Counted from the stretch's first letter, positions 41,509 to 55,500 are shown. The stretch is 64,000 nt of DNA from Takakia lepidozioides (GCA_030704615.1 CM060731.1:4340001-4404000); one strand, 5' to 3'. Made by a program: numbers and translations. The notes: generated from the sequence alone by a model not told the origin.

Positions 41509-42008
41509 NNNNNNNNNNNNNNNNNNNNNNNNNNNNNNNNNNNNNNNNNNNNNNNNNNNNNNNNNNNNNNNNNNNNNNNNNNNNNNNNNNNNNNNNNNNN
41601 NNNNNNNNNNNNNNNNNNNNNNNNNNNNNNNNNNNNNNNNNNNNNNNNNNNNNNNNNNNNNNNNNNNNNNNNNNNNNNNNNNNNNNNNNNNNNNNNNNNN
41701 NNNNNNNNNNNNNNNNNNNNNNNNNNNNNNNNNNNNNNNNNNNNNNNNNNNNNNNNNNNNNNNNNNNNNNNNNNNNNNNNNNNNNNNNNNNNNNNNNNNN
41801 NNNNNNNNNNNNNNNNNNNNNNNNNNNNNNNNNNNNNNNNNNNNNNNNNNNNNNNNNNNNNNNNNNNNNNNNNNNNNNNNNNNNNNNNNNNNNNNNNNNN
41901 NNNNNNNNNNNNNNNNNNNNNNNNNNNNNNNNNNNNNNNNNNNNNNNNNNNNNNNNNNNNNNNNNNNNNNNNNNNNNNNNNNNNNNNNNNNNNNNNNNNN
42001 NNNNNNNN
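41509..42008. other. Assembly gap (500 N)
   Basis: Exactly 500 Ns, a typical placeholder length, placed inside the palindrome array. True length and content are unknown, and the outer end of the transposon is hidden here. Confidence 0.95.
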
Positions 42009-42465
42009 GCATTACAGGGGCACGGCCCCAACATGAAGGCAAAGAGACACTGGTTACTGTATCGTGTGATAAAACGTGCTTATCACAAAACCCAAATAAT
42101 ATTTAGAAGTGCTATGATATTTACATTGAATATGTGAAGAAACAAAAGAAACAAAAGAAAAGTAATATTATAATTTTCATAATTCAGTTTTCTTGGGCAA
42201 GCCGGGCAGAATAAAAAAATATGTTGACGATGACGTCCATTCTGTTTTCTCAATTTTTAAATATATGATAATAATACCCCCTGACGGTCCAACATTAGAA
42301 ACAGATATTTATGTTATATTGAAAAGGATATTGTATCTAACTGGTTATTTTTTCCGTTCCCTTTAATCGCCACTGTCCCCTGTTTTAAACTACTAGAAAA
42401 ATAGGATAAAACTATTAAAGAAAAGTAAGGAAAATGATAAAATGACCTGTCTCAACTTTCATTTC
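42009..42465. other. AT-rich sequence, no gene recognised
   Basis: AT-rich sequence after the gap, with no supported frame or element. Confidence 0.4.
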
Positions 42466-42469
42466 AACC

Positions 42470-42580
42470 TGTACAGTTGGTAGCTCAGTTGCATTTTGCA
42501 CTGTGTGCCATCCACGTGAGTCGGGGCTCGAATCCTGCTACCTTGTCTGTCGGGTGTGGTCTACATAGTTTATAACAGTT
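42470..42580 (+). mobile_element. tRNA-derived SINE-like copy 1
   Basis: It carries a Pol III A-box-like word (GGTAGCTCAGTTG, 42479-42491) and a B-box-like word (GGGCTCGAATCC, about 42524-42535), followed by TGCTACCTTG and CGGGTGTGGT. The same order with the same tail words occurs inverted at 42800-42935, so this is a dispersed family rather than a tRNA gene; no acceptor stem can be formed. Confidence 0.55.
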
Positions 42581-42799
42581 TATGAAATTCACATGTGATC
42601 TCAACTACGTCACTCGTCGTGCACGGTTTTTATATCTTCTTTTATTTATTTATTTATATTTATTAAAGGGAAACACTGCGAGGTTACTGTGAAAGAGGTT
42701 ATGCTTTCCTCTCAATATAATTAAGGGGCCTGATTTGTGAGCTGTCGCTCCCGGGTGTTTCCCTTTCTAAAAACAAAACCTCGCCATAAAGGCGTCCAA

Positions 42800-42935
42800 A
42801 TAGGACACCGCCCTGTGAACGGAGAAGAAAATACTACACCCGTCAAGATAGCAGGAGTTGACCCCAGAATCCTCTGGGTGGCTCTCAATGCACTTACCAA
42901 CTGAGCTACTGACTGTTGATTCACTGATGATACGA
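42800..42935 (-). mobile_element. tRNA-derived SINE-like copy 2
   Basis: The minus strand reads AGTAGCTCAGTTGG (A box), GAGAGCCACCCAGAGGATTC, GGGGTCAACTCC (degenerate B box), then TGCTATCTTGACGGGTGTAG. It aligns with the plus-strand copy about 400 bp away; the two are convergent. Confidence 0.55.
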
Positions 42936-43013
42936 AGATCATCCTTCATGAGATCGGCATCCATCCATTTTGAAACAGCGGGTCGGCGATGACGTCACCA
43001 GTTCCACATCGGC

Positions 43014-43039
43014 ATCTCTCTCTCTCTCTCTCTCTCTCG
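43014..43039. repeat. (TC)n microsatellite
   Basis: Uninterrupted CT dinucleotides, about 13 repeats. Confidence 0.9.
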
Positions 43040-43386
43040 CGTGCCTCTCCTCTCTGTCCGTTTGTGTGGAGCTTGCTCTCAAAATGCTCGGTTGGAGGGT
43101 GCAGACTTGATATGGTAGGCCGTGCTGATGTCGTGATTCCATATTTTCAATTTCTGCATAATCGTTAGTTACTACGAGGGTGTGGCAGTGGCTGGATACT
43201 TTTCTATACACATGAGGCAAATTGGGCAGCAGTGCATGGGGTCTACGGGAAGACCCAAATGCTCGAAATTGGCTCGCATTTGTCTTATGACCTCCCGTCT
43301 CTCTCATCCGTGTGTGGTGTATCTGCGTGGGTGTCTTTAGCAGGCCTCCTTGTCAAGGAACAAGGAGCAGGGAGGAGGTCTGTTGT

Positions 43387-43650
43387 GAGCTCTGCGCCAC
43401 TGCTAGGACGAACTGAAGATTCAAACTTATCAACTGCTCTCGAAGGGTGTAGCATACCACATGAATCCTGCCCTGAAGGTATGTCATAGTCCATGAGTAC
43501 ATCGCTCGCTTGCCCGGCTTCTTTTGAACAGAGCTCTGCGCCACTGCCAGGACAACTGAAGATTCAAACGTATTAACTTGCTCTGGAAGGGGTTAGCATA
43601 CCACATGAACCCTGCCCTGAAGGTATGTGAGTACATCTCTCGCTTTTGAA
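43387..43650 (+). repeat. 144-bp tandem duplication
   Basis: GAGCTCTGCGCCACTGC begins at 43387 and again at 43531. Both copies continue through CTGAAGATTCAAAC, GTAGCATACCACATGAA-type and CCTGCCCTGAAGGTATG words, with several substitutions and a shorter second copy. No frame runs through both. Confidence 0.75.
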
Positions 43651-46395
43651 CATATTGTGTTCTCTGAACATAGGTATAAACTTGTCATTGCTCAAGAAAC
43701 AGTGCTTAGCTGCCCATACGTTTGGTTGAAGAGCACAGATGCGCTTTGTTCACAGTATATTTGAGCAGTCTATCAGGATTCCAATGGCTACCGATTGTGT
43801 TTTCTCACCTAATTTCTATCTGTCTACAAATGAGTTTGAGCTCATGGAATGCTTAATCAAGCTTTTGGAACTGCCTTGTGACTCTAGGAAGATCAGAGGG
43901 TGAGACCAGAGTTTTCTGATCTCATGTGTACGACCACTGTTGGTGGTATTTACTCAGTCCTCAAAGCTTTTAGAGATTGACATGTTGGCAAATTCTCACA
44001 ACCAGAATTTGCTGGTATTCAATTGACAAGTATGTGTGATGGCTAAGTGTTCCACTGTAACTTCTACAGGTTTTCAAAACTTTGAAACTTTGTCTTTAAA
44101 ATGTTTGTCTTATTAAAGCTACTTCAAGATAACGGAGAGAAATCAAGAATTTTCTCCACACTCAGTAGTGCGTATATGGCCTTTCAGCCTTTCATGGAGC
44201 TCCAGCCCATGTATGTAAGGTAGGTTCTCTCTCTCTGTTTGAGTCTCGAGTTGTCTATGATCTGAGTGCTAATACTGTTGGCTGAGTCTTCGCCTGTTCA
44301 CACATAACTCAGTATGTTTGCATCCTCTTACTGTGAGATTGAGACTCTAAGTTGTGAACAACAGTCTTTCCTGTTTTCTTCCTTTTGTTGTGGTTTCACA
44401 GTTCGTGTGACTTTCCTTGATGTTTTGTCCTGGTGTTTGAAATCTCTTCTTGTACACATCCTTTGTGTGGGTGTATATACAGGATTGTCCGTTGTTGATT
44501 TCAATCCTGCAACAATCTAGTATAGCGTCCAAGACCCCTTCAGATTTTATTTTAGGGGGAGGGGGGCGGGATTCCCTTAACTATAGTAGATGTAAATCCT
44601 GGGAAGATTAAAACCCTACAGAAAGCCGTGAGCCGGAAGATGGAAGCAAGATCAATCCACAATTGAAAACAAACTAGACCACTGCCGACAGAACCGTCGA
44701 CAGAAGTCAAGGCGGCCAGCATGAATACAAGCCAACAACTTAAGTGACGGGCGAGCCACCCACAAACCAAGGGAAACTCCACAAGAATTGACGGGGTCAA
44801 TCAAGATGAAGAACCCAACAAGGTAGTCGGGTTTCAAATGGGCATGTGTCACTGAAGTATTAGCGATTTGAGCAAAAGATGTCGTGGCATCAAGCCTGTC
44901 GCAACATGACATTTACAGGAGCAAGGTAGTTGGTCGAAGAGCTAGCAAGAATTGCCATCTGAAAGGCAAAAAGAAGTCTGCCTCAATCAATGAGTTTTAC
45001 ATGAAGCCATTAAACCCCACCCATGTTGTGGTAGATTGTGTACCTTCTACAACTAGCTTTATGAGGATGGGGTAGCACAGGAGCTGAAGACAATATATAG
45101 CACGGTGCTTTTATAGTTCCAATGCTAGTATCTTCAAGTATTACCAAATGTGGAGGGAACTGAAGCAAGCAAAACGACAAGCCACCACAACAAGCTGTTA
45201 TGATGAACTCCTGCTGTGTATAAATTCTCATTTGTTCAAATTTCCCATGATGCTTTATTGCATGGAAACAAGAGAGAAGCTAGAGTAGTGAAGGGACCCT
45301 GGGGTGAAAGCCAAGGAAAAGCAAAGAAAGCAAAGAAAGAAGATTACAAAGCACGAGAAGCTAAACTAAACCATCCATGGTGTCCCTTCCACCTGCAAGG
45401 AGCAAATCTGTGAAGGGAAGGGGGTTAGGATAGAGCACCAAGAGACTGAAGTTTCTTTCTTTTAACTGGACGTTAAAGGAATCTTTATCTTTATCTTTGT
45501 TGAAGATGAAAAACGACAGTTCCCATATGACATGGTCGGTAGAAGCAGAAAGCGCAAAAGATATTACTTGCAAGCGAGTCACCAGTCCACCTAATCAAGG
45601 ATCCATTGCAAAATTAACACACGCAAGCAAGAGAATTTCTCAGATGGTGTGTTTTAGGTTCTCTCTCTCGTGCAAGATCCAAGCAAAGCGCGATTGACTA
45701 AACAAAGTGCGATTGACTAAACTGCGCCTAACATGCCAACAATAGCTGCAATCGATCCGGCAGTTGGCAAAGATGCAGACGGCAACGTTGACTTGTTTGG
45801 GCGTGCGGTCGCATGGTATGGACGATGGACGATGGGTTTTCGATGGAAAAATGAGTACCGGGGTATCCAGTATCCACGTTGGAGAGAAACAAAATTGCCC
45901 TGATTAGGATTAGGTGATTCGTTATTGAGAGTAAGTGAAGGCGATGGATGGCGATGGTAGTACTTAGGAGGGGGGGTGCTTTGTGTGCACGAGGATGTGC
46001 CTGTCCTCCTGGCCAGGGCGAGGTGCAATCCAGCTCCATGCTTAAGATTGTTGTTTCATACTTTTCAGGAAGCAATGCACATGGATGCGTATTTGAGTAG
46101 GTTCTTAAGAGATTGCTGACGATTGTAGGACAGGAACATATCTGCTGAGGGTGTAGTCGGTTTGAGTCGGCCGAGTTTGTTCAGCTCTGATGCTGCCCAG
46201 GCAGTGGGCATGGAGGTACCGCATCTGCTTGAAAGAGAGTTAAGGACGAGTCAATATAGGGACGCTGATTACTGGCATGTGTTTGTGAAGGAGTGAGCGG
46301 TAGGTGGTGCTTGTCCTGGGGATTGGATCATCCCTCAATCAGAATCAGTTGGGATAAGGAGAGATCCGCTGCGGTGGGCGTGGAGCTGTGTGAAG
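43651..46395. other. Upstream region of the O-GlcNAc transferase gene; no gene recognised
   Basis: Only short frames on both strands, without family features. It may contain the promoter and 5' untranslated exons of the gene starting at 46396, but I cannot point to a TATA box or start site. Confidence 0.4.
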
Positions 46396-46579
46396 ATGGA
46401 AGGGGAGACCATGATGATGACGTTGCAAAATGGATTGCGGCAGCAGCATCTGTCTACCATGTTTCTACGGGATCCCGTCAAGCTGGAGCATAAGGAGCAA
46501 TTCGCTCATGGCCCCGCCCCTCCATCTCCGAGAGAGGGGATGCAGTCTGTCTCCTCCAACACTTCGGAGTCTCCTGATG
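46396..46579 (+). other. SEC: Inferred first coding exon of SEC
   Basis: ATG at 46396 is the first in its frame after a stop at 46294-46296. The exon reads METRICALLY unremarkable, Met/Gln/Ser-rich sequence (for example [14 protein letters not shown]) and ends ESPDG at a GTGAGA donor in phase 1. That phase fits the two-base start of the next exon at 47479 (or 47482, an alternative AG three bases on). Plant SEC proteins start with a variable, Gln-rich leader of similar length, which supports but does not prove the choice. Confidence 0.5.
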
Positions 46580-49500
46580 GTGAGAAAAGTCTACCTTTCA
46601 TTGGTGTCGTTAGCAGCGCCGCTTTTGCGTCTTTTGCTTTAGAGGCCTGCCTAAGCAATTGTTTCCCCGCAGAAGTCCACCCTGTATGATGTCAGGGGGC
46701 GTTTTGAGGTGTCTGGAGACTCTCTTAGTGGGTTTGTGGGTGCTGTCTAATGTTGTTGAGTGCACAGAATTGACTATCTTGGACAAGTCTGTAGAAGTGG
46801 AGCTTTGTAACTAAGCCGTTAGCTCTCTCGAAGCCAGCAGATGCTTCTGCTGAAGGTCGTGTTGAGTACCCGGAAGGATCCTTCGACTGGGAAACCCCAT
46901 CTACTGGTTGGGGTGTATTCATTCATCTCGCAAATTGCCACCCCCCTGGACAGCAGAATGCTATTTGTTTTTTCTGGTCTTATGTATACGCCCCACTACT
47001 GGACTCACTAAAGGGTCTGTTCTCAGGCCACCTAACATATGCCGATGTGGGCCTCATTAAATCTGATTACCTTTTGGTGCTCCGTATTTTGTGAAGATCA
47101 GTGTTCATCCTCTTTCCTTCCTGCTTCTGAACCCTTCATCCTCTTTAGAGCGTCCAATCACAACTATCATGCCTCTCAGCCCCTGCCTGTGTTGGAAGCA
47201 GGCAATTGAGTACACTATGCTGTAAGTCGCGAGCAATTGGTACTGGGCTGTTTGTGTCTGTTTGTTTCACTTCATATAGCACATCAGCATCTAGGGCACA
47301 TTTTGATCCCTCTGCCTCTTCAGGTCTGTGAGTACTCCAGGTCTAACAGTTCTGGTTTTTTTTTCCAAGGGAGGCATAATAGTTTAGGTTTTCCAGGATT
47401 ATATGCACGTCACTGCGTGGCAGTATGTGCAATAGATCCAAGGTTTGAAGAGACAAGTGATAAATGTGTGTTGCGTAGCAGTGGATGAAGACACCTTACT
47501 GAGGGCGGCACATCAACAGTACAAAGATTGTTTTTACAAGCAGGCACTTGAGCTTTGCACGGCAGTTCATCAAAAGAACCCCAAGCGAACTGATGCCTTG
47601 TTGTTATTGGGTGCCATTTACTATCAGGTCAGTTGACGGCTTGCTCAGTGTATCCTATATAGCTCCACTGTTCAATGTTACCGCGTCATGCATCTGTTGT
47701 CTTCAGTGGTTGTGTGTGCCTTTAAGAAATGGCAAATTAGTCAGATGTACTGGATTCAGGGTAGTAGCTTGGTGCATGCTAGATATCAAAATTTTCTAGC
47801 CAGTGGTAAAGCAACAAGGTGGGTTTACACAACCCTGTCACGGTACCTTTTCTGGAAGCATAGGTGATGGATTTAGTGTTGAGTCTTTGTTCGTCAGTTT
47901 GTTGGACTAAGTTGGTTGCATGGGGCAGTTGCATGACTTTGACATGTGCATCACGAAGAACAAAGAGGCCATTGAAATTGACCCTCAGTTTGCAGAGTGC
48001 TATGGCAACATGGCAAATGCTTTCAAGGTGCGGTGAGCTGTCCAATCTGTTTTGCGCCTCTGCTATGAGATGGCATGCCTTTGAGGGAACTGGTCCTGTG
48101 TATATGTAATCTGCAACTTATGTCTGAAGCTAAAAGTCTAATCTCAGCAATTGACAAATCCCGGAGCAATATGCAGTCAAATACCCTTTTGGAACGAAAT
48201 GTAAAACTGGGGTGGGGTTGCAGAACTTGGTATTCAGCTTTGTTTGTCCCGTCTCTTGAACAGGACATACACTTCTGTACCGAAGACTTACATCATGAGT
48301 TATAGGACTGGGTAGCTAGTGACCTGTCTGGACCTGTCTGCACCTAAAGCTATATCGTAGCTTTTGTTACAAAGAAATAGGATTGCAGAAGTGTTCTGCC
48401 CATCTTGTCCTAAAGTCATGACTTCCATTCATCGTTCATTGTAGTGTCAACATGATACTCTCAGAGCTGTAGGTATGTGGTTGTCAGAGTCATAAGCTAT
48501 TGAAAGGTGGGCCTTGTATGTCAGGAGAAAGGGAACATTGACGTTGCTATTCAGTACTACACCATTGCCATTGAGGTTTTTTCACTCTCTCAACTCTGGA
48601 TCATATTGGATTGTCAGTGGATTGGTTAAGCTTTTGTTAGGGAGGTTCTTGTCAGACAATCCTGATGCAGATTTCCTGCCGTTGGAGATGGACCCAGGCA
48701 TTGGGATCATACAGGTGTTGCACGTGGAATTTGCTTTGTGCTTCTCTGCATTGATAGCTGCTCTGAACTCTTGGCTATTCCTGTATTTCCGAGTTCTCAT
48801 GATTGTGGCTATTCATTTATATTGGGATAAGCTCTCCATGGTGGACTTCAATGGTGGGGAGCCATTCAGGTTGCTCTGACACAATGGTTACTTGACACTG
48901 GTCTGTATGTTTCTGCTTTTACCTGAGCACTCAATGCTGAGAGCAATGAGACATAAGTTTTTCTTTGTGTTGGATGGCAGCTGAGGCCTACCTTCTGTGA
49001 TGCCTGGTCCAATTTGGCAAGTGCCTACATGAGGAAGGGACGGATGCAAGAAGCTGCTGAGTGCTGCCGCCATGCTCTGACCCTGAACCCCTGCTTGGTG
49101 AGCACCATTTTCTTTGCCATCAGTCAGTTGGTGAAATCCAACAAGCATATGGGAACCGGATCTAGATGGGTGACAGTTGTCCTTTTACTTGCTTTGTCCT
49201 TTCTTCCTTTTCTTCCTTCTTCTTTTTTCTTATCTCTGTTTTTCCTTTCTCGTTTTCTCTTCTGAAAATCCCTCTAACCTTAGATCAGATCTTCTCAGTA
49301 CTTCTTTTTCCGCTACCTTTAATTGTAAGTATGGAGATATCTCTATACCTATAACTTTCCACTCATTTTTAGAGATGTAGTTTAAATTCAAGTATTAGAA
49401 ATTATATCTGTTGGGGTCGTTCTTTGTGGCGTGCCAATTATCAGAGTCTTGCTCATTATATGGCTGGGTTGGTTCATTTGGCAGGTTGATGCACACAGTA

Positions 49501-52500
49501 ACCTAGGAAATCTGCTTAAGGCTCAAGGCTTGACCCATCATGTGAGACTTACTTGCTGTCATTTTCAGTACCTTTAGAAGTCTAACCATGGACATGTTCT
49601 TGATTACTACTCAGGCAAAGGCTTTCTGCATAAATGGTAGTAGTCAGCTTCTCTGCATCAACGTGTTTGTGGATGAGGACCTCCTGTGTTTGTTTCTGAA
49701 AGGGAGAACTTTGTCTTCTGGAAGTAACTGTTGCAATTACAGTGGTTTGTCCGATAAGCAATGTATTGGGTTACACTGGTTGGGAATGACAGGCATATCT
49801 GTGCTACATAGAGGCGATACGGCTTCAGCCGACATTTGCGATTGCATGGTCTAATCTAGCAGGCCTGTTTATGGAGGCAGGCGAACTCCAGAAAGCACTT
49901 ATTTATTATAAGGTCTGTTCTGCAGTTTCTAATTTGTAGGCTGTTTGTTTTTATCTTTGACCAAGTTACAATTATGTCTTTTGTTGTTATTGGATATGAG
50001 TTTATGTGTGTTGCTAGGGGAGCTCGTATTCCTGTCTTGTTCCAAAGGACTAGCTGATGGTTTGTAATCTCACTTGACAACTTGAGCTCCTACACACAGC
50101 TCAAGTCATTACATTTTCTGGGAGACACAGAAGGTCACCCTTCCCTTGGCAGTCTAATCTGTGGGCAGTGAGGTGGTGGTAATACAGATCATAAATATTC
50201 AATGTTCAATAACCTGGACAAGACTAGTGTACCCTCTTTCTGGAGGGTTCACCTTGACAGATGCCTTCCAAAGAAACTTGAGGATGCAACCGAAATTGAA
50301 GTCCTTTGTTCTACAAGTTGGTAGTTGGTCCATCCAGATGAACTACTCATATTGTCTTTCCTTCAATTGATGAAGATGCAAATTTCAGGATTGCTGCTCA
50401 ATTTAAGAACTTCCAACTCTATTATTGGCAGGAGGCAATTGGACTGAAGCCCAACTTTACAGATGCCCTTCTCAATCAAGGCAATGTCTTAAAGGTAGGC
50501 TGACTTGGTGGCTTGGTGGTGGGGACTTGGTGGCTGTTCAATTTGAAATTGAAAGTATAACAGTAGAGGCCAGTGGACCAGGCAGGGTTTATGTGTCACT
50601 GTGAAAGGAAGGCCTTTCTGACCTGGCAGCCACTTGATTTAGTTCTTTTCCCTGAATCTCTTGTCAAAATTGTAGTTGGTTGTGGCCATTGTAACAACCG
50701 GCTCTGATCGTTGCTTGAGACATGAGCCCTGCAGGCGCTGAAGCTATGACATGGGGTTGCAGGCACTGGGAAGGCCTCAGGAAGCAATCATTTCCTACCA
50801 ACGAGCTGTTCAACTGCGTCCAGACAATGCCAGTGGTTATGGTAAGTTCAAATAATCAACCTCTTCCAGAATGTGCGCTGATTTTGACAATGGCCACTCA
50901 CGAATGCTGCTGCTACTTGGGTTTGATGCAGTAAGATGTATTCCGACAACTTTCAAATGTTAGTCTGGAGTATAATCTACTCTTGCATGTTTAGGTGTTG
51001 ACTACCTGCATGTCGTTAGATCACAATGCCATTGAAATACATGATTTCGGCCTTTTAGGTTCTGGAACTTGCATGCTTGTATCCTTCACTTTGTGAAGTC
51101 CTCGACACCATGTGAAGTCTTAGTTTGTACAGTGCAAGCAGGTACCTTGTCCGGTCTTCCCAGGGTCCACGCAAGGCACTATACAGGGCATATTACGGAG
51201 GAATCACAGGTCACAGCGGTTGTGGATGGTGTTGGATGGCTTTTTTGTAGAAAATGACATCATTCAAGTTGAGAGAAAACCTATCAGACCCTTTGGGGTG
51301 CTTGTTGGGTAAGTGTACTTGCAACTGATGGTGGGTGCAGGAAACCTTGCGAGTGTGTACTACGAACAAGGCCTCCTTGACTATGCCATTATCCACTACA
51401 AGCAAGCTCTTTTGCTTGATTCCTCTTTCCTTGAAGCCTACAACAATCTGGTACCCTTTTCGATTTCTGAAATCTTTCTTTCAAGCTCTTGTCTCAGTTT
51501 GGTCAGTGATATCAATGAAGTACGATCAGGATGGGATGTTGGCAGCTTTTAATTTGCAATTGATCAGAACTTGGGCGGGTAATCTGAAGTCACAGCTCTG
51601 CTTTGGTGCCATCCGTTGGTTGCATCCAGGGTAATGCATTGAAGGATGCTGGGCGAGTTGAGGAAGCAATTACTTGCTATCAGGTATGAGAATAGAAGAG
51701 ATTGCAACCCTTCCCACTTCTGTGCTCTGTGAAATTTCAGTTTCTTGTATCGTCATTCCTGGGACTTGCGAAGCTAAGAATGCACTCTATGTTGTAGGAT
51801 TGAACCGTTTACTTGAATAAGGTGTTGATTGTGGGTTTTGGTGGTTGCAGTCTTGCTTGGCACTACAAGCCAATCATCCACAGGCTCTAACGAACCTCGG
51901 AAATATCTACATGGAGTGGTAAGTTACACTGAGCCTTTTAACTGTCTTCGTAACGTGAGCGGCACATGGTAGGATGATGCTCCAGCACTGGCAGTGGGTT
52001 ACAATGTTGGAAATGTTTCCTCATAACTGTTTGAGCTGTTTTTATTGCCTTGGATTCAACTGTGGTTACAAATGCCAAGAAACCTACTGTTTTGGCATAC
52101 CCAGGCAGAACTCCACATGCCTGGTTGGTGGCTCTCACTGGTCCCAATAGAGCTTTTCTGAACGAACATGCAGGAGTCCACCTGGCAGGCATCCTGGGAG
52201 ACAGCTATGCACATGAATGATGGTTGATAAGTTCTGTTTGAGGTTGTGCTTCAGGAACATGGTAAACGTCGCAGCTACATTCTACAAAGCAACTCTGAGT
52301 GTGACTACAGGCCTGTCGGCACCTTACAGCAATTTGGCCACCATCTACAAGCAGCAGGTACGGACTTGCTGTTGTATCTAGGAGCACAGGATACTCATTT
52401 TGCAGAGGGCAATGTGTTTGCAGTAAAGTTTATGTTGATTTATGTGTTGGTAGATTAGATATAAAGAAGTAACCTTCCCAGTTATTCTCAGTGATGACTA

Positions 52501-55500
52501 CGAAATGTGACAATGAATGTATTTATGCATATGTAGATATATATATGTGGTATATTTGTGTATGTATATCTGGCAATGAATATGAATACCCTCTGAACTA
52601 AAGAATTTCATGTTCATGTATCTTGTGACCAGGGCCAGCCTTGTGACCCTGGTGGTGTTGTTGTGGCCACATCTTCACGTGTTTGCTAGGCCTGCTGGAA
52701 GTGTTTTGGGGGCTGAAAATTCCTTGTCTGTGACAGGGTCAGTATGCAGAGGCAATTGCCTGCTACAATGAGGTTATGAGGGTAGATCCCATGGCGGCAG
52801 ATGGCTTGGTCAATCGGGGGAATACGCTGAAGGAGGTAGGCCGTGTCAGTGAAGCAATCCAGGACTATCTTCGTGCTGTAACAATACGCCCAACCATGGC
52901 AGAAGGCCATGCCAATCTTGCCTCTGCCTACAAGGACAGGTTTGTTGGAGAACCACATCAAATTGATTTTAAAGCCATGGAACATCCTAGAACTGTTGTG
53001 GCAGAAGCCAGGCAGTACACCCCACAGAAGATGAGACTAGGGTGTGCAAGGGCTATGTGTGGGTGCCAAGAGGATGCAGCCTCGACACTTCATTTTTTGT
53101 CATTGTGAAGGTTGAAGGTGGAATTGGGAAATACTGAATATCTACTCTGTCCCTTACCTATAGGGCCTTTATTTATGGAAAATGGGTGTATGTAGACATG
53201 TTTTGCATGTCCCGACCTGATCTTCAACGAGTTAACTTGGAATTTTGTCCCAGAAGTTGGGTGGGTACTCTATTCATGATATCCTCTAGGACGGGAAGGA
53301 GTGCATCTAGGCTCTAGATGTAGCTTTATGTCCTGGTATCTATTGGTGCCTTTATGAATTCTATGCGGATGGATGGGCAGTGGGCTTGTGGAAGAAGCCA
53401 TCAAAAGTTACCAGCAGGCGCTGATACTTCGTTCAGACTTTCCTGAGGCCACCTGTAATTTGCTCCACACTCTTCAGGTATGCCAAATGGGGTCTGCTTT
53501 GTTCAATTGTTTGCACCATATAAACAGAGGGTATTTACTTGGGAGGAGATTGCCCACTGCCAGTTACTTCCAGATAGTGTATATTATCATACTTGTAAAG
53601 ATGCAAAATGAACTAAAATGCTGAAAGCTTTCAACTTTGGAAGTTAGATGTGCAGAGTCAATAAGCATTTTTTAAGTTGCCTCAGCTGTATAAACAAATC
53701 TTGTTATAAGAGTTGCATGTGATATCCCCTTGATTACAGTGTGTCTGCGACTGGGACAACCGTGACAAGAAGTTTTTGGAGGTTGAGGATGTTGTCAGAA
53801 CTCAGATTAAGGTGGGTTGTAAATTACAAATTAGCAGATTATAGCTAGAGAGGGATGCACCTTTGAGATGTCCTGGAGCTTCCTGCTGGCATTTGGTGTG
53901 GCTTTGATGTGGTTTCATTGTGGCTCCCTCATGTTGGGTACAGCAAGAAATCTTACCCGGGAATTTGTTCTTGGTGTGTGTATGATTTTGTAAAGGTCTA
54001 TCTGCATGTCAAGCGAAGTCCAGAGGGTGGGTGAAAGATGAAGGGGGGTTTCTGTTTCTATCGTGGAAGTACCCAAGCCATGTTTCAAACAATGGTGCAT
54101 GTGTTGCAGATGCGAGTACTTCCAAGTGTGCAGCCATTCCATGCCATTGCATATCCTATTGATGCAATGCTTGCTTTAGAGATAAGGTATGTCCTTATGA
54201 AAATTGATTCACAGCTATGAGAGAACAGTTCCCTTGGAGAGATTAGGACAGACTGGCTGCCCATTGTGGTACCGAATAGAAACCCAGGGTTGTATGGTAC
54301 AACACACAGTCTGTCTGGTGGTATTGACATGTTCCTTTCAAATACCAAAAAAGCACACTTGGCTAGATAAGTGAGATAGTTTGATAATGTGTCAGCTACG
54401 AGGGTTTATGCTTCAGATTTTAATTAAAATGGCAGACAGCTTTTGTCACATATTTTGTGGAAATTTGTGATTGTAAGGAACTTCAGCTCATTCCATCCAA
54501 CAATGTTTTTTAATAATCAGATTTTTATTACCGTTTGTAAGTGCTATTGGCTGGGTTTTCTGGAAGAGTCTGGACTCCTGCATAATCTAACCTTGCGGGT
54601 TTGTGTGATTTTTTCAGTCGGAAGTATGCAGAACATTGTTCCTTGATTGCATCACGATTTGGGATGCAATCCTTCACCCATCCACCAGCAGTCCGTGTCA
54701 CCAGCGATGGAGGTAGCGGTCGCCTACGAGTGGGGTATGTCTGATCTTATTGGAGTCTTTGATACTCTATAATTTAAATATTAAGCTCTTCCTAACTTTC
54801 AGAACCAATCCAGACCAAGAAGGTATCGTGTAGTGAAAGCTTGTCTTGGGAAGATTTATCTCAATGTAGTCCAAGGTGAGTTGGTGCATGTTTTATTTCA
54901 GATAGCTAATAAGTGTTGATAATTTGGCAGGTATGTGAGCAGTGATTTTGGGAATCATCCACTCTCTCACCTCATGGGCTCTGTCTTTGGCATGCACAAT
55001 CGTGCTCATGTAGAGGTAAGTTGAAGGACATGTCTGGTGACAACTTGCGTTTGGTTGCAGTTGAATCTCAACAGAGGGAATTGTTTAGAAAGTTTTGGAA
55101 AGTAGGTGGATTTGGTCTTTCGAAGCACTTGGTATGTATTTTATGTTCTCCCTGGTTTTTCTTAAGGAAAATAGTTTGGCATGGGGTGCAGGTGTTCTGT
55201 TATGCATTGAGTCAGAGTGATGGAAGTGAATGGAGACAGCGCATATCAGCAGAGGCTGAACATTTTGTTGATGTCTCTGCAATGTCGTCAGATGCTATTG
55301 CTCGTTTGATCTGTGAGGATCAAATCCAGATTCTCGTCAATCTCAATGGTTACACCAAGGTATATGTTTCCAGCAGCTTGTAGCGCACCTAGCCCTAATG
55401 GAAATTAATGAGGGACTTTGCTGTAGAGAGGGAAAGGCAGAGTTTTGGAGTGAAAAGTTGTGTAATTAATTTGTTTTCTGTCGGCAAAATAATTTATGAA

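Noticed and set aside
41353-42137. Frames running through the N gap
   Set aside because: They are open only because Ns cannot encode stops.
42470-42545. Functional tRNA gene
   Set aside because: A and B boxes are present, but no acceptor stem pairs, the anticodon arm is not evident, and a second copy shares sequence beyond the tRNA-like part. A SINE is the better reading.
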